A stretch of 64,000 nucleotides of DNA from Neobacillus mesonae (GCF_023715155.1 NZ_JAMBNQ010000015.1:1-64000), one strand, 5' to 3'. Counted from the first letter of the stretch, positions 52,331-60,914 are shown. Numbers and translations are program-made. The notes: a model not told the origin generated them from the sequence alone.

Positions 52331-52559
52331 AATAAACACCATCCCGCGTTTTAAGAACAACCATTAGCGTATGGATGGAAGAAATACCGGTAAATACAGA
52401 TAAAGGAGATCAATGATTGCATTAGAAGAAAAAACATGTGAGATGCAAATGGGGTCAAAGTGCATTTTAAATGGAAAAGAGGCAGTGAGGCGTAAATTCC
52501 TACGATTCTCCATATCTAAATGCGACATAGAATCTGGTCCGTACAGAAATGAGACCTTT

Positions 52560-52865
52560 TTTATATGAAAGTGCACTGGAGGCCCAATCGCGTGCAGAAA
52601 GCCCGGTTTTTTCACCATCAAAGTGCACTAGAGCCCTGATCCAGTGCAGAAAGCCCGTGCCATTCCCCATTTAAGTGCACTGTAACGCCCGACGAGTGCG
52701 GAAAGCCAGGGTTATCCGCAGCCAAAGTGCACTGAAACCCCAAGCGAGTGCAGAAAGTCAGGTTCATCCCCGCGCAAGTGCACTGGAGCGCCAGTCGAAT
52801 GCAGAAAGCCCGGTTCATCCCCCGCCAAAGTGCACTAGAACCCCAGTCCAGTGCAAATAACCTAT
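52560..52865. repeat. Tandem array G, 52-bp period, about 6 units
   Basis: GTGCACT starts at 52571, 52623, 52675, 52727, 52778 and 52830 (52, 52, 52, 51 and 52 bp). Each unit has TGCACT and AGTGCA arms around a GC-rich centre. A degenerate AAGTGCATT lies further left near 52457. Array G is higher in GC than its surroundings. Open frames on either strand are the repeat itself. The stretch 52331-52559 between arrays F and G holds nothing else clear. Confidence 0.93.
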
Positions 52866-52946
52866 GTCATCCCGCATCCATCCGCACTCCGGCCCCCTGC
52901 AACCTTTCACACCCATTCCTATAAAAAAAACTCTATTAATAAAAAA

Positions 52947-52971
52947 AGATAGGCACAAAACGCACCTATCT
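52947..52971 (-). terminator. topB terminator
   Basis: AGATAGG pairs with CCTATCT; on the minus strand T7 follows. Confidence 0.85.
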
Positions 52972-52983
52972 TCTAATGCAAGC

Positions 52984-55080
52984 TTAATCCTTATCTTCCT
53001 TCAAAGCCTGTTTCAGCAGATCGCCGAGGCTTGTGCCGAAGTCATCTTTTTGGGTATATTTCTGTACTAATTTCCGTTCTTCCCGCTTGTTAACTGCTTT
53101 TTTCCGTTCCTCTGCCTTTTCAACGATGTTACAGCGGCGGCATTGGAAATAGTGGCCTGCTTTGCCCTCGTGGAATTCCATTTTTTTATGGCATTGCGGA
53201 CAGCGGCGGTTTGACAGTTTCGGATCTTTGCGGCGGCGATAAGAGCAGTCCAAATTCGAACAAACCAGAATTTTACCATCCTTAGTGTTCCGCTCTTTTA
53301 AGAACGAACCGCATTCCGGACATTTTGAGCCGGTTAAATTATGTGCCCGGTAGGACTTGTCACTTTTTTTAATTTCTGAAACCAGCTGCTCGGTCTGGCG
53401 GCGGATTTTTTGTAAAAAGACTTTAGGGTCTGCTTTCCCTTTGGAGATTCCCTCCAGTTCCTGTTCCCACTTAGCAGTCAATTTCGGGGATTTTAATTCG
53501 TCATTTACCAGTTCAATCAGCTGGGTGCCTTTTTTAGTCGGGTGGAAGCGGCCATTTTTCCGTTCAACCACTTCAGATTCAACCAGTTTTTCAATAATTT
53601 CCGCTCTGGTTGCTGGAGTGCCGAGACCGTATTTTTCCATTTGGGATAGCACATCAGCTTCAGAGTAACGGTGCGGCGGCTCCGTCCATTTCTGATTCAT
53701 TATTCCCTCTTTAACGGTATATTCCCGGCCTTGTGATAATTTTTGCAGACCGGAAGAAACTTCATCGGACGAATCTTCTTTCCCAAGCACCTTTTTAAAA
53801 CCTAAATTAATCACATTTGTCTCTTTGGCTGAAAAGTTTTCTCCCTCTACCTTAAACGAGGCATGAATTGTTTCATATTCATAAGCTGGTAAAAATAATG
53901 CAAGAAATTGTCTCGCAATTAAATCATAGATTTTCTTTTCATCTGAATCAAGGTCACTTAAGTTTAAGCGCTGTTCTGTCGGAATAATCGCGTGGTGATC
54001 GGTTACTTTTTCGTTATTAAAGACGCGGCGGGCCAATACCTTTCCGTTATTTGCTAAAAGCGGACGTACCTCTTCTTTATATCCGGAGGCCATGCCCTGG
54101 AGACGGTCCTTCATGGTACTCATCATATCCGTTGTTAAGTAACGGGAATCGGTCCTTGGGTAAGTTACTAATTTGTACTGCTCATACAGCCGCTGCAGGA
54201 CGTTTAATGTTTTTTTTGCAGAGAATCCGAAGCGCTTATTGGCATCTCTTTGTAATTCCGTTAAATCATAGGGCAGAGGCTGGGACTCTGATTTTTTCTT
54301 GCGGTCAATTCTTTCGAGAAGCGCTTTTTTACCATTGATTTTCGATACAATGCCTTCCGCAGCCGTTTGATCAAACAATCGTTTTTCACCATTATGTTCC
54401 CAGTCAGCTGTCAGTGGTCCAATTTCCGCACGAATCGTCCAGTATTCTTTCGGCACAAATTTTTGAATCTGCTGCTCGCGCTCTAAGACCATGGAAAGTG
54501 TTGGGGTTTGCACGCGGCCGGCTGATAAGGGATCTTTATATTTGGTTGTTAATGCCCGGGTGACATTGAGTCCGATTAACCAGTCTGCTTCGGCGCGGCA
54601 GACGGCAGAATGATAGAGATTATCAAATTGCTTGCCAGGTTTTAATTGCTTGAATCCATCTTTAATTGCCTTGTCGGTCTGTGATGAAATCCACAGCCGT
54701 TTTATTGGTCTCTTCCAGTGGAGTTTATCAAGAATCCAGCGGGCAACAAGCTCGCCTTCGCGTCCGGCATCGGTTGCAATGATACATTCGTTGACATCTT
54801 TTCGCTTCGCCAATCCTTCAATGGCCCGAAACTGATGATTGGTTTGTTTGATTACCTTTAATCCCATTTTCTGCGGAATAATAGGCAGATCTTCTAAATT
54901 CCATGTTTTATATTTTGTATCATAGTGCTCCGGCATTTTGAGTTCAATAAGGTGGCCGAGTGCCCATGTAACAATATAGTGACTTCCTTCAATATAACTT
55001 TTATGTGTTTGCGTGCAGCCAAGAACGCGGGCTAGTTCACGTGCAACACTTGGTTTTTCAGCAAGTACAAGAGATTTCAT
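52984..55080 (-). CDS. topB: DNA topoisomerase III
   Basis: Type IA topoisomerase that passes single strands and resolves recombination and replication intermediates, 698 residues. ATG 55080 follows AAAGGAG; the frame to 55104 starts before that site. TOPRIM elements are LVLAEKPSVARELARVLG (residues 4-21) and ATDAGREGELVARW (about 103). The active Tyr is in LVTYPRTDSRYLT (about 309). The C-terminus has zinc-ribbon-type cysteines (CPECG ... CSNLDC and CPQCH ... CRRC). RecQ at 9.9 kb is a known functional partner of Topo III but is far away here. Confidence 0.96.
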   Translation of the reverse strand: MKSLVLAEKPSVARELARVLGCTQTHKSYIEGSHYIVTWALGHLIELKMPEHYDTKYKTWNLEDLPIIPQKMGLKVIKQTNHQFRAIEGLAKRKDVNECIIATDAGREGELVARWILDKLHWKRPIKRLWISSQTDKAIKDGFKQLKPGKQFDNLYHSAVCRAEADWLIGLNVTRALTTKYKDPLSAGRVQTPTLSMVLEREQQIQKFVPKEYWTIRAEIGPLTADWEHNGEKRLFDQTAAEGIVSKINGKKALLERIDRKKKSESQPLPYDLTELQRDANKRFGFSAKKTLNVLQRLYEQYKLVTYPRTDSRYLTTDMMSTMKDRLQGMASGYKEEVRPLLANNGKVLARRVFNNEKVTDHHAIIPTEQRLNLSDLDSDEKKIYDLIARQFLALFLPAYEYETIHASFKVEGENFSAKETNVINLGFKKVLGKEDSSDEVSSGLQKLSQGREYTVKEGIMNQKWTEPPHRYSEADVLSQMEKYGLGTPATRAEIIEKLVESEVVERKNGRFHPTKKGTQLIELVNDELKSPKLTAKWEQELEGISKGKADPKVFLQKIRRQTEQLVSEIKKSDKSYRAHNLTGSKCPECGSFLKERNTKDGKILVCSNLDCSYRRRKDPKLSNRRCPQCHKKMEFHEGKAGHYFQCRRCNIVEKAEERKKAVNKREERKLVQKYTQKDDFGTSLGDLLKQALKEDKD

Positions 55081-55185
55081 AATTACTCCTTTCACAGGTC
55101 TCATTTCAAACCTTTCTATAGTATAGCTTAAAAAAGTGCCTTTTTGTAATAACGAGCCCTTTTCCTTTCGATTCTGAAAACTCTA

Positions 55186-55215
55186 TTGACACCTTAGCTT
55201 TTCCACACATACAAT
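55186..55215 (+). promoter_or_regulatory. Sigma-A promoter of the hutH leader
   Basis: TTGACA (55186-55191) and TACAAT (55210-55215), spaced by 18 bp, form a near-consensus promoter. The transcript would start near 55222, about 150 bases before hutH. Confidence 0.75.
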
Positions 55216-55247
55216 CATAAATAACAGAATGAAAATGAGGGATGAGA

Positions 55248-55313
55248 ATGATACATCCAATTGAAAATGCAATTTTTCCAAATGACCCATATAGAGGCTG
55301 GATTCAAATCTAA
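55248..55313 (+). CDS. 21-codon leader ORF upstream of hutH
   Basis: ATG 55248 follows GAGGGATGAG and encodes 21 residues (MIHPIENAIFPNDPY ... WIQI). Its 3' end runs into the left arm of a strong terminator (55293-55335). Ribosome position on this ORF would therefore affect hairpin formation, as in attenuation leaders. It contains a single His codon, so a simple histidine-starvation mechanism is not obvious. Confidence 0.4.
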   Translation: MIHPIENAIFPNDPYRGWIQI

Positions 55314-55346
55314 TGAGATTCCGAATCCAGCCTCTTTCTTTATTTT
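55293..55346 (+). terminator. Attenuator-type terminator in the hutH leader
   Basis: AGAGGCTGGATTC (55293-55305) pairs perfectly with GAATCCAGCCTCT (55323-55335) and is followed by TTCTTTATTTT. It lies between the promoter and hutH with no gene ending upstream, so it should be a regulated terminator. Confidence 0.75.
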
Positions 55347-55373
55347 ACTACAGTGGTAGAGGAGTGGGATTGA

Positions 55374-56879
55374 ATGGTTATGTTAACAGGGCATAGCCTG
55401 ACACTAAAAGATCTAAAAGAAGTATTATTCCGGGGGCAGAAGGTTCATGCATCCGAGGAAAGTATGAAGGCCGCTGCCAAAAGCCGTGAAGCCGTGGAAA
55501 AAATAGTTGCTGAGGGACGAAATGTTTATGGAATTACTACAGGGTTTGGGAAATTTAGTGATGTTTTAATAGATAAGGGAGATGTACAGGAACTGCAGTT
55601 GAATTTAATCCGCTCGCATGCCTGCGGAGTGGGGGAACCGTTTCCTAAGACTGTTGCAAAAGCAATGATGCTGCTCCGGGCCAATGCACTTTTAAAAGGC
55701 TATTCAGGAATCCGGCCAAAGGTTATTGAGATGCTGCTTAGACTGGTAAATCTAGATATTATCCCAGTGATTCCGCAGCAAGGATCACTTGGTGCAAGCG
55801 GAGATCTGGCTCCGTTATCACATCTCGCATTAGTGTTAATTGGGGAAGGAGAGGTTTTTTATAAGGGTAATCGGATGGAAGCTCTCAAAGTATTAAAGCA
55901 GGAGGGGCTTCGGCCAATCACATTAGAGGCAAAAGAAGGGCTAGCTCTGATTAACGGCACTCAGGCGATGACGGCGATGGGGGTGGTCGGCTATTTAGAG
56001 GCAGAGCAGCTGGCTTTTGAAAGTGAACTGATTGCATCGATGACGATAGAAGGGCTGCGCGGCATTATTGATGCTTTTGCAGAAAAAATCCAGATTGCAA
56101 GAGGTTTCAAACAGCAGATTGATACGGCAGCTAGAATACGCAGTTATCTTTGTGATAGTTTATTAACGACAAAGCAAGGGGAGCAAAGGGTTCAGGATGC
56201 TTATTCACTTCGCTGCATTCCACAGGTTCATGGGGCCTCTTGGCAGGTTCTTGATTATGTCAAAGAAAAACTGGAGATTGAAATCAATGCGGCAACAGAT
56301 AATCCCTTAATTTTTGATGAAGGAAAAATGGTTATATCGGGTGGAAACTTTCATGGACAGCCCATTGCGTTTGCAATGGACTTCATGAAACTGGCTGTGG
56401 CTGAACTTGCCAATATTTCAGAAAGACGGATTGAAAGACTTGTAAATCCGCAGCTGAATGATTTGCCGCCATTTTTAAGTCCAGAGCCTGGTTTACAGTC
56501 CGGGGCGATGATTATGCAATATGCGGCCGCATCATTGGTATCCGAAAATAAAACGCTGGCACATCCAGCAAGTGTTGATTCCATTCCATCCTCGGCCAAT
56601 CAGGAAGATCATGTGAGCATGGGCACTATTGCCGCAAGACATGCCTATCAGATTATCCAAAATACGAGGGCGGTACTGGCAATTGAATTGATTTGTGCGA
56701 TGCAGGCAGTGGAATACCGGGGCATTGATAAAATGGCCTCTCTGACAAAAACATTTTTTAAAAAAGGGCGCGAACAGGTTTCCTCGATTCAAAAAGACCG
56801 GGTTTTTTCAAATGATATTAAAAATTTAGCTGAATGGCTGAAAAATATCGAGTTCTGCCACATCATAAAAAAGGCGTGA
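55374..56879 (+). CDS. hutH: Histidine ammonia-lyase HutH
   Basis: Converts histidine to urocanate and ammonia, the first step of histidine use. It has 501 residues, close to the usual 508. The MIO prosthetic group forms from the ASG in [19 protein letters not shown] (about residue 143). The later NATDNPLIF and QPIAFAMDF stretches match the family. There is no hutP, hutU, hutI or hutG next to it, unlike the B. subtilis operon. GTAGAGGAG precedes the ATG; a leader terminator lies upstream. Confidence 0.95.
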   Translation: MVMLTGHSLTLKDLKEVLFRGQKVHASEESMKAAAKSREAVEKIVAEGRNVYGITTGFGKFSDVLIDKGDVQELQLNLIRSHACGVGEPFPKTVAKAMMLLRANALLKGYSGIRPKVIEMLLRLVNLDIIPVIPQQGSLGASGDLAPLSHLALVLIGEGEVFYKGNRMEALKVLKQEGLRPITLEAKEGLALINGTQAMTAMGVVGYLEAEQLAFESELIASMTIEGLRGIIDAFAEKIQIARGFKQQIDTAARIRSYLCDSLLTTKQGEQRVQDAYSLRCIPQVHGASWQVLDYVKEKLEIEINAATDNPLIFDEGKMVISGGNFHGQPIAFAMDFMKLAVAELANISERRIERLVNPQLNDLPPFLSPEPGLQSGAMIMQYAAASLVSENKTLAHPASVDSIPSSANQEDHVSMGTIAARHAYQIIQNTRAVLAIELICAMQAVEYRGIDKMASLTKTFFKKGREQVSSIQKDRVFSNDIKNLAEWLKNIEFCHIIKKA

Positions 56880-56896
56880 ATCCTCACGCCTTATTA
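56871..56896. terminator. Terminator between hutH and the convergent small gene
   Basis: AAGGCGTGA (56871-56879) pairs with TCACGCCTT (56884-56892), with A- and T-rich flanks. Confidence 0.85.
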
Positions 56897-57097
56897 GTCA
56901 TTTTGTTTTGGAAGCACTCGCGCCGTATCGCCTCGAGTTTCCTCTTCTTCGGTTCTGTTTTTAAAAGCTTCCCTGGTTACTAAAAATTCCTCGTCACCTA
57001 ATTCTTCTTTTGAAGTTTTTGCGGCAGCGAAACTGCTATTTGGCAAGTTTCCTGGATGTCTTTTATTTTTATGGTTAAAATGTTCTCCACGACCCAT
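56894..57097 (-). CDS. Small hydrophilic protein, unknown
   Basis: A 67-residue, highly charged protein: a basic N-terminus MGRGEHFNHKNKRHPGN, a middle SSFAAAKTSKEELGDEEF, and an acidic/basic tail. ATG 57097 follows AAAGGAG; the longer frame to 57157 has no such site. The composition is like other small spore-former proteins with no known role. No family recognised. Confidence 0.7.
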   Translation of the reverse strand: MGRGEHFNHKNKRHPGNLPNSSFAAAKTSKEELGDEEFLVTREAFKNRTEEEETRGDTARVLPKQND

Positions 57098-57238
57098 TTT
57101 CCACACTCCTTTCGGTTTCATCAGTAGCATTCCCGAAAGCAGTGAAATCATTACCAAAAAATTTTGATAGTTACACTACCTGCCACTGTGCCCATTTTGT
57201 TATAATTGTCATAATGGTTCAATAGGAGGGCTTGAGAC

Positions 57239-57613
57239 ATGGATATGTTTCAGATAATCTCAGAAGAACGAATTAAAAAGGCATACGAAAACGGAGAGTT
57301 TGATCATCTGCCTGGCTATGGTAGACCATTAAAACTGGAGGATTTATCAGGCATACCGGAAGAATTGCGTATGGCTTATAAATTATTGAAAAATGCAGGT
57401 TATTCCCAGGAAGAAGGCCAAATACGTCAAGAATTAATGACGATTGAAGATTTGATAAAGAAATGTGACGATAGCGAAGAACGCGCAGGTCTGCAGAAAA
57501 GGCTGAACGAAAAACTTCTTCGCTTTAATCAGATGATGTCAAAACGAGGAAAAACAACAAACTCGTCCCTGTTTAAAAATTACGAGGTGAAGATACAAAC
57601 GAAGCTGAAATAG
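57239..57613 (+). CDS. DUF1992 (DnaJ-homologue subfamily C28-type) protein
   Basis: A 124-residue protein of the DUF1992 family. The conserved core ISEERIKKAYENGEFDHLPGYGRPLKLED is at residues 6-34, followed by a helical tail. No J-domain is present despite the family name. The function is unknown. AGGAGGGC precedes the ATG. Confidence 0.88.
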   Translation: MDMFQIISEERIKKAYENGEFDHLPGYGRPLKLEDLSGIPEELRMAYKLLKNAGYSQEEGQIRQELMTIEDLIKKCDDSEERAGLQKRLNEKLLRFNQMMSKRGKTTNSSLFKNYEVKIQTKLK

Positions 57614-57677
57614 AAAAAAAGCTGTGCGAAACGAGTGTTTTAAAAAAGTTGATTTCACTCTTCGCCAGCTTTTTCTT
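57611..57677. terminator. Long imperfect hairpin ending the DUF1992 transcript
   Basis: AAAAAGCTGTGCGAA pairs with TTCGCCAGCTTTTT and inner GAGTG with CACTC. It overlaps the 3' end of the convergent small membrane gene. Confidence 0.65.
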
Positions 57678-57774
57678 CTTTTTTTGAAGGTTTACACATT
57701 TTGTCAAGAATGAAACCAGCAAATGCGATAAAGGCGATAGGAATCGAAAAATTTAATACATGAAGAATCGTCAT
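57655..57774 (-). CDS. Small membrane protein, 39 residues
   Basis: From ATG 57774 (preceded by GGTGGTGAG): MTILHVLNFSIPIAFIAFAG forms one membrane helix, then FILDKMCKPSKKEEKAGEE gives a charged tail. The layout is that of many Bacillus micro-membrane proteins. No family recognised; coding is supported by the ribosome site and composition. Confidence 0.55.
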   Translation of the reverse strand: MTILHVLNFSIPIAFIAFAGFILDKMCKPSKKEEKAGEE

Positions 57775-57925
57775 TTTACTCACCACCATTTAAATGAAAA
57801 TTATAAATTTTAGAAAATTATCTCTTGTTATCATTATATGTTATATTTCACAATTTAGACAAAAAATTATGTCATAATACATCCAAAAAAATTTTTTACC
57901 ATGTTTTAAAGGAGGAGGGCCTGCG

Positions 57926-59026
57926 ATGATGAGTCATCAAGAAAGGTTGATATTAAATTTAATCGAATCTAATCCATCAATTTCAAAGCAGGCAATGGCT
58001 AAAAAAACGGGTTTATCTCTTCATGAGGTAAATGAAACGATTGATTCTCTCATTCAAACTGGAAAGATTGATAAACGTAAATGTAAAGCGCCAGAGGAGA
58101 GAACAATTCTCTGCATTGGCGGTGCAAATGTGGATCAAAAAATTCAAGTGCTAAAAAATCTAACATTTGAGACTTCCAATCCAGCAGTCAGCAAAAAATC
58201 CAGAGGTGGCGTTGCCCGAAATGTAGCGGAAAATCTGGGGAGACTTGGTTTTAACTCTTCACTTCTGTCTTACATTGGCGATGATGCTGAAGGTAAATGG
58301 CTGCTGCAAAATAGCAAGAACTATGTGAATACAGCTCCAACAAAGGTGATTCACGGAAAAACAACGGGAAGCTATACGGCAGTACTCGACCGCGATGGAC
58401 AAATGCTTCTCGCTCTTTCCGATATGGAAATTTATGATGCGGTTGAGGAAGATTTTATTAAAGTAAACTGGAATTACCTTCGAAATGCTGACATAGTGCT
58501 GCTTGATACTAATTTTCCAAGAAATATTATTGAACAGCTGATCACCTCCTGCAGGGAGCATAAAATTCCGCTTTGTGTTGCAACCGTTTCCGCATTTAAA
58601 GCTGAGAAACTTCCTGAATCTTTAGAAGGTGTGACATGGCTGATTGCCAATCATATAGAAGCAGAGGCCTTATCGAAAATGAAAATTCAGACGGAAGGTG
58701 ATTTCTTTCGGGCGGCCGAAATCATATTACATATGGGTGCTGACAATGTTGTTATTACAAGAGGAAATTTAGGGTTAATCTTCTTTACAAAAGACGGGGA
58801 AGCAGGTGCTCTGATTGCCCCGGATATTTCAGTTACGGACGTTACAGGAGCTGGAGACTCATTGATAGCAGGAATTCTATTTGGATATTTAAAAGGGTTG
58901 AGTATAGAAGATGCATGTAAAGTTGGTGTTTCCTGTTCATTAATTACGATACAATCAAATGAAACAGTGAGCACTGAGTTAAGTCCTCAGAAATTAATAG
59001 GTGCTTTTCAAAAATACTTTAGATAA
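57926..59026 (+). CDS. PfkB-family carbohydrate kinase with N-terminal HTH (PsuK-like)
   Basis: A 366-residue fusion. Residues 1-60 form a winged-helix HTH (ESNPSISKQAMAKKTGLSLHEV). The ribokinase fold follows, with GGVARNVAENLGRLG (about 93) and the catalytic DVTGAGDSLIAGIL (about 301; Asp is the base). HTH-PfkB fusions are common among pseudouridine kinases, which phosphorylate pseudouridine before the glycosidase PsuG splits it. No psuG is adjacent, so the substrate is uncertain. AAAGGAGGAGGG precedes the ATG. Confidence 0.85.
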   Translation: MMSHQERLILNLIESNPSISKQAMAKKTGLSLHEVNETIDSLIQTGKIDKRKCKAPEERTILCIGGANVDQKIQVLKNLTFETSNPAVSKKSRGGVARNVAENLGRLGFNSSLLSYIGDDAEGKWLLQNSKNYVNTAPTKVIHGKTTGSYTAVLDRDGQMLLALSDMEIYDAVEEDFIKVNWNYLRNADIVLLDTNFPRNIIEQLITSCREHKIPLCVATVSAFKAEKLPESLEGVTWLIANHIEAEALSKMKIQTEGDFFRAAEIILHMGADNVVITRGNLGLIFFTKDGEAGALIAPDISVTDVTGAGDSLIAGILFGYLKGLSIEDACKVGVSCSLITIQSNETVSTELSPQKLIGAFQKYFR

Positions 59027-59046
59027 TTTAAATAAAACATGGGAAT

Positions 59047-59080
59047 AAGAGGGGTTCACAGGGGAACTTTCTCTTTTTTT
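59047..59080 (+). terminator. Terminator after the PfkB-type kinase gene
   Basis: AGAGGGGTTC pairs imperfectly with GGAACTTTCTCT and is followed by T8. Confidence 0.6.
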
Positions 59081-59261
59081 TATATAGAAATGAAGCATTG
59101 TGTAGAATTTTAGCAGATATTGGGAGAAAATGTAGTTTAAAAATAAAAAGTAATTGACAAAATCTAACACTTAGATAAAAAAGGACTAGATATAATGAAC
59201 ATATTAATAAAGAGATAAGAAATTAGTCCTAAAGAATGATTATTAAGTTGCGGTACTTAAG

Positions 59262-59365
59262 ATGTAATCAAAACAGAAAAAGGCAAACCTGTTGAAAAAT
59301 AGGGACGCAAAGCCGAGGATCTAAGGTAAGTGAGGGACTTGCTAGGATGGCCGGGTTACCTGGAA
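59262..59365 (+). promoter_or_regulatory. Cyclic di-GMP-I riboswitch (GEMM-I) upstream of sinI
   Basis: The conserved GEMM-I blocks are present in order: GGCAAACC (59282-59289), GGGACGCAAAGCC (59302-59314), CTAAGGTAAG, and CTAGGATGGCCGGGTTACC (59342-59360). The spacing fits the P1a/P1b three-helix aptamer. A short AATAC/GTATT hairpin (59364-59379) and the ribosome site TAGGAGTGAG (59381-59390) follow, then sinI at 59395. The short downstream region suggests control of translation or of a nearby weak hairpin; whether c-di-GMP turns expression on or off cannot be read with certainty. TATAAT at 59191-59196 may be the -10. Confidence 0.9.
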
Positions 59366-59394
59366 TACGAAAAAGTATTTTAGGAGTGAGATGA

Positions 59395-59526
59395 GTGATT
59401 GTAGAGGAGAAAACGGTTGAAGTACTGGATGAAGAATGGGTGGCACTCATAAATGAGGCAAAAAACCTAGGGTTAACTATAGAGGAAATCAAGTCCTTCC
59501 TTCACCAACAAAAAGAGTACTCTTAA
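59395..59526 (+). CDS. sinI: SinI-family anti-repressor
   Basis: A 43-residue protein from GTG 59395 (ribosome site TAGGAG 8 bases before). The core VLDEEWVALINEAKNLGLT and EEIKSFLHQQ matches the SinI dimerisation/antagonist helix pair (B. subtilis: LDQEWVELMVEAKEA). The C-terminal tail of B. subtilis SinI is missing. SinI binds SinR and frees biofilm matrix genes. It is expressed behind a c-di-GMP-I riboswitch and is convergent with sinR, rather than upstream of it in one operon. Confidence 0.88.
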   Translation: MIVEEKTVEVLDEEWVALINEAKNLGLTIEEIKSFLHQQKEYS

Positions 59527-59539
59527 GTACATATAAAAA

Positions 59540-59577
59540 AGCATTCTGCCAATGAAATGGGCAGAATGCTTTTTTAT
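59540..59577. terminator. Bidirectional terminator between sinI and sinR
   Basis: AGCATTCTGCC (59540-59550) pairs perfectly with GGCAGAATGCT (59560-59570); T6 on the plus strand and A-run (T6 on minus) on the other side. Confidence 0.93.
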
Positions 59578-59599
59578 CTATAGGATTCACTTACTGATT

Positions 59600-59917
59600 T
59601 CATTGTTTATTCCGCCATTTGTTAAATTCAAGGAATTCGCGAAATTGATCCTTAGAAACCCCAGAATTCATAGCTTCCTTTACTAAGTTCATCCAATCAT
59701 TATCTAATTCAGTTTTATCCACTTGTTCATGTATTAAATGTTCAACAGGAATATTCAATACATGGGCGATTTTTTCAAGGAATTGTATCGAAGGATTCTG
59801 CTGCAGATTCCTTTCAAGGGAACTTAAATAAGATTTGGCAACACCGGCTTTTTCAGCAAGTTCCGAGAGTGATATTTTCTTTTCTGAGCGAAATCTTTTT
59901 ACGCGGTCACCAATCAT
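59600..59917 (-). CDS. sinR: SinR biofilm master repressor
   Basis: A 105-residue DNA-binding protein. The XRE-type HTH (SLSELAEKAGVAKSYLSSLE, residues about 17-36, then NPSIQFLEKIAHVL) is nearly identical to SinR. The C-terminal SinI-binding region DNDWMNLVKEAMNSGVSKDQF with REFLEFNKWR is also close. ATG 59917 is chosen to match the family MIG start; AGGTGTGTGAG precedes it. It should repress matrix operons and tetramerise unless bound by SinI. Confidence 0.93.
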   Translation of the reverse strand: MIGDRVKRFRSEKKISLSELAEKAGVAKSYLSSLERNLQQNPSIQFLEKIAHVLNIPVEHLIHEQVDKTELDNDWMNLVKEAMNSGVSKDQFREFLEFNKWRNKQ

Positions 59918-60164
59918 GAGTCTCACACACCTAATTCAATATAATATACGTTCATTTTACCAAAAAGAATTAAAAAGAACCATATTAAGAACAAATCTTA
60001 TATTACAAAATGATGAAATTTAAATAAAGTTATTTTGAAAAATAAAAAGGATAGGGTTAATATTAATAGTGTTTCCAAATGTATACCCATGAGTTACTTA
60101 AAACAAAGAAAATTATGGTTAATAAATACATAAAATAATAAAAAAAGGAAGGGGACCTTGAGAT

Positions 60165-60914
60165 ATGATCGTCCTAAAATCACAACGTGAAATTGAAGCC
60201 ATGAAAAAAGCCGGCGAAATATTAGCTGACTGCCATAAAGAAATTGCAAAAATTATTAAGCCTGGAATAACCACATGGGAGATTGATCAGTTTGTGGAAA
60301 AATTCTTGAGTGAACATGATGCCACTCCTGAGCAAAAAGGCTATAAAGGGTTTGAATATGCAACCTGTGCAAGTATTAATGATGAAATCTGCCATGGATT
60401 TCCACGGAAAGAGCCGCTTAATGAAGGCGATATTGTGACAATCGACATGGTTGTTAGATACAATGGGGCACTCGCTGATTCTGCCTGGTCCTATCCAGTA
60501 GGAGAAGTTTCTAAAGAAGCGGAACATTTATTAAAAGTAACAAAGGAAGCACTTTATAAGGGAATTGAACAGGCGGCAGCCGGTAATCGTATCGGCGATA
60601 TCGGCCATGCGATTCAGCAGTATGTCGAGGGAGAAGGACTATCGGTAGTACGCGACTTTATTGGCCATGGCATTGGCGCGGTCATGCATGAAAAACCAGA
60701 TGTTCCGCATTATGGCCTGCCGGGTAAAGGGCTGCGTATTAAAGAGGGAATGGTATTTACCATTGAGCCAATGGTTAATATCGGCATGCATTATACGAAA
60801 ATGGATGATAACGGCTGGACAGCACGCACAGTGGATGGCACCTACTCTGCACAATATGAACATACCATTGCTATCACAAAAGACGGACCAATCATCTTAA
60901 CCGAACAAGAGTAA
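60165..60914 (+). CDS. map: Methionine aminopeptidase, type I
   Basis: A 249-residue enzyme that removes the initiator Met. Metal ligands are in IDMVVRYNGALADSAW (two Asp, about residues 93 and 104), GHGIG (His, about 167), FTIEPM (Glu, about 200) and YEHTIAI (Glu, about 231); the substrate His is in ICHGFP (about 75). It lies alone, as the second B. subtilis enzyme MapB/YflG (249 residues) does, not in the ribosomal-protein cluster. AAGGGGACC precedes the ATG. Confidence 0.95.
   Translation: MIVLKSQREIEAMKKAGEILADCHKEIAKIIKPGITTWEIDQFVEKFLSEHDATPEQKGYKGFEYATCASINDEICHGFPRKEPLNEGDIVTIDMVVRYNGALADSAWSYPVGEVSKEAEHLLKVTKEALYKGIEQAAAGNRIGDIGHAIQQYVEGEGLSVVRDFIGHGIGAVMHEKPDVPHYGLPGKGLRIKEGMVFTIEPMVNIGMHYTKMDDNGWTARTVDGTYSAQYEHTIAITKDGPIILTEQE

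Noticed and set aside
52618..52860. Frames on both strands in array G
   Set aside because: Repeat read-through; opposite strands are equally open and lack ribosome sites.
59154..59196. TTGACA (59154) with TATAAT (59191) as one promoter for sinI
   Set aside because: The spacing is 31 bp, too long for sigma-A; only the -10 is kept as a possibility.
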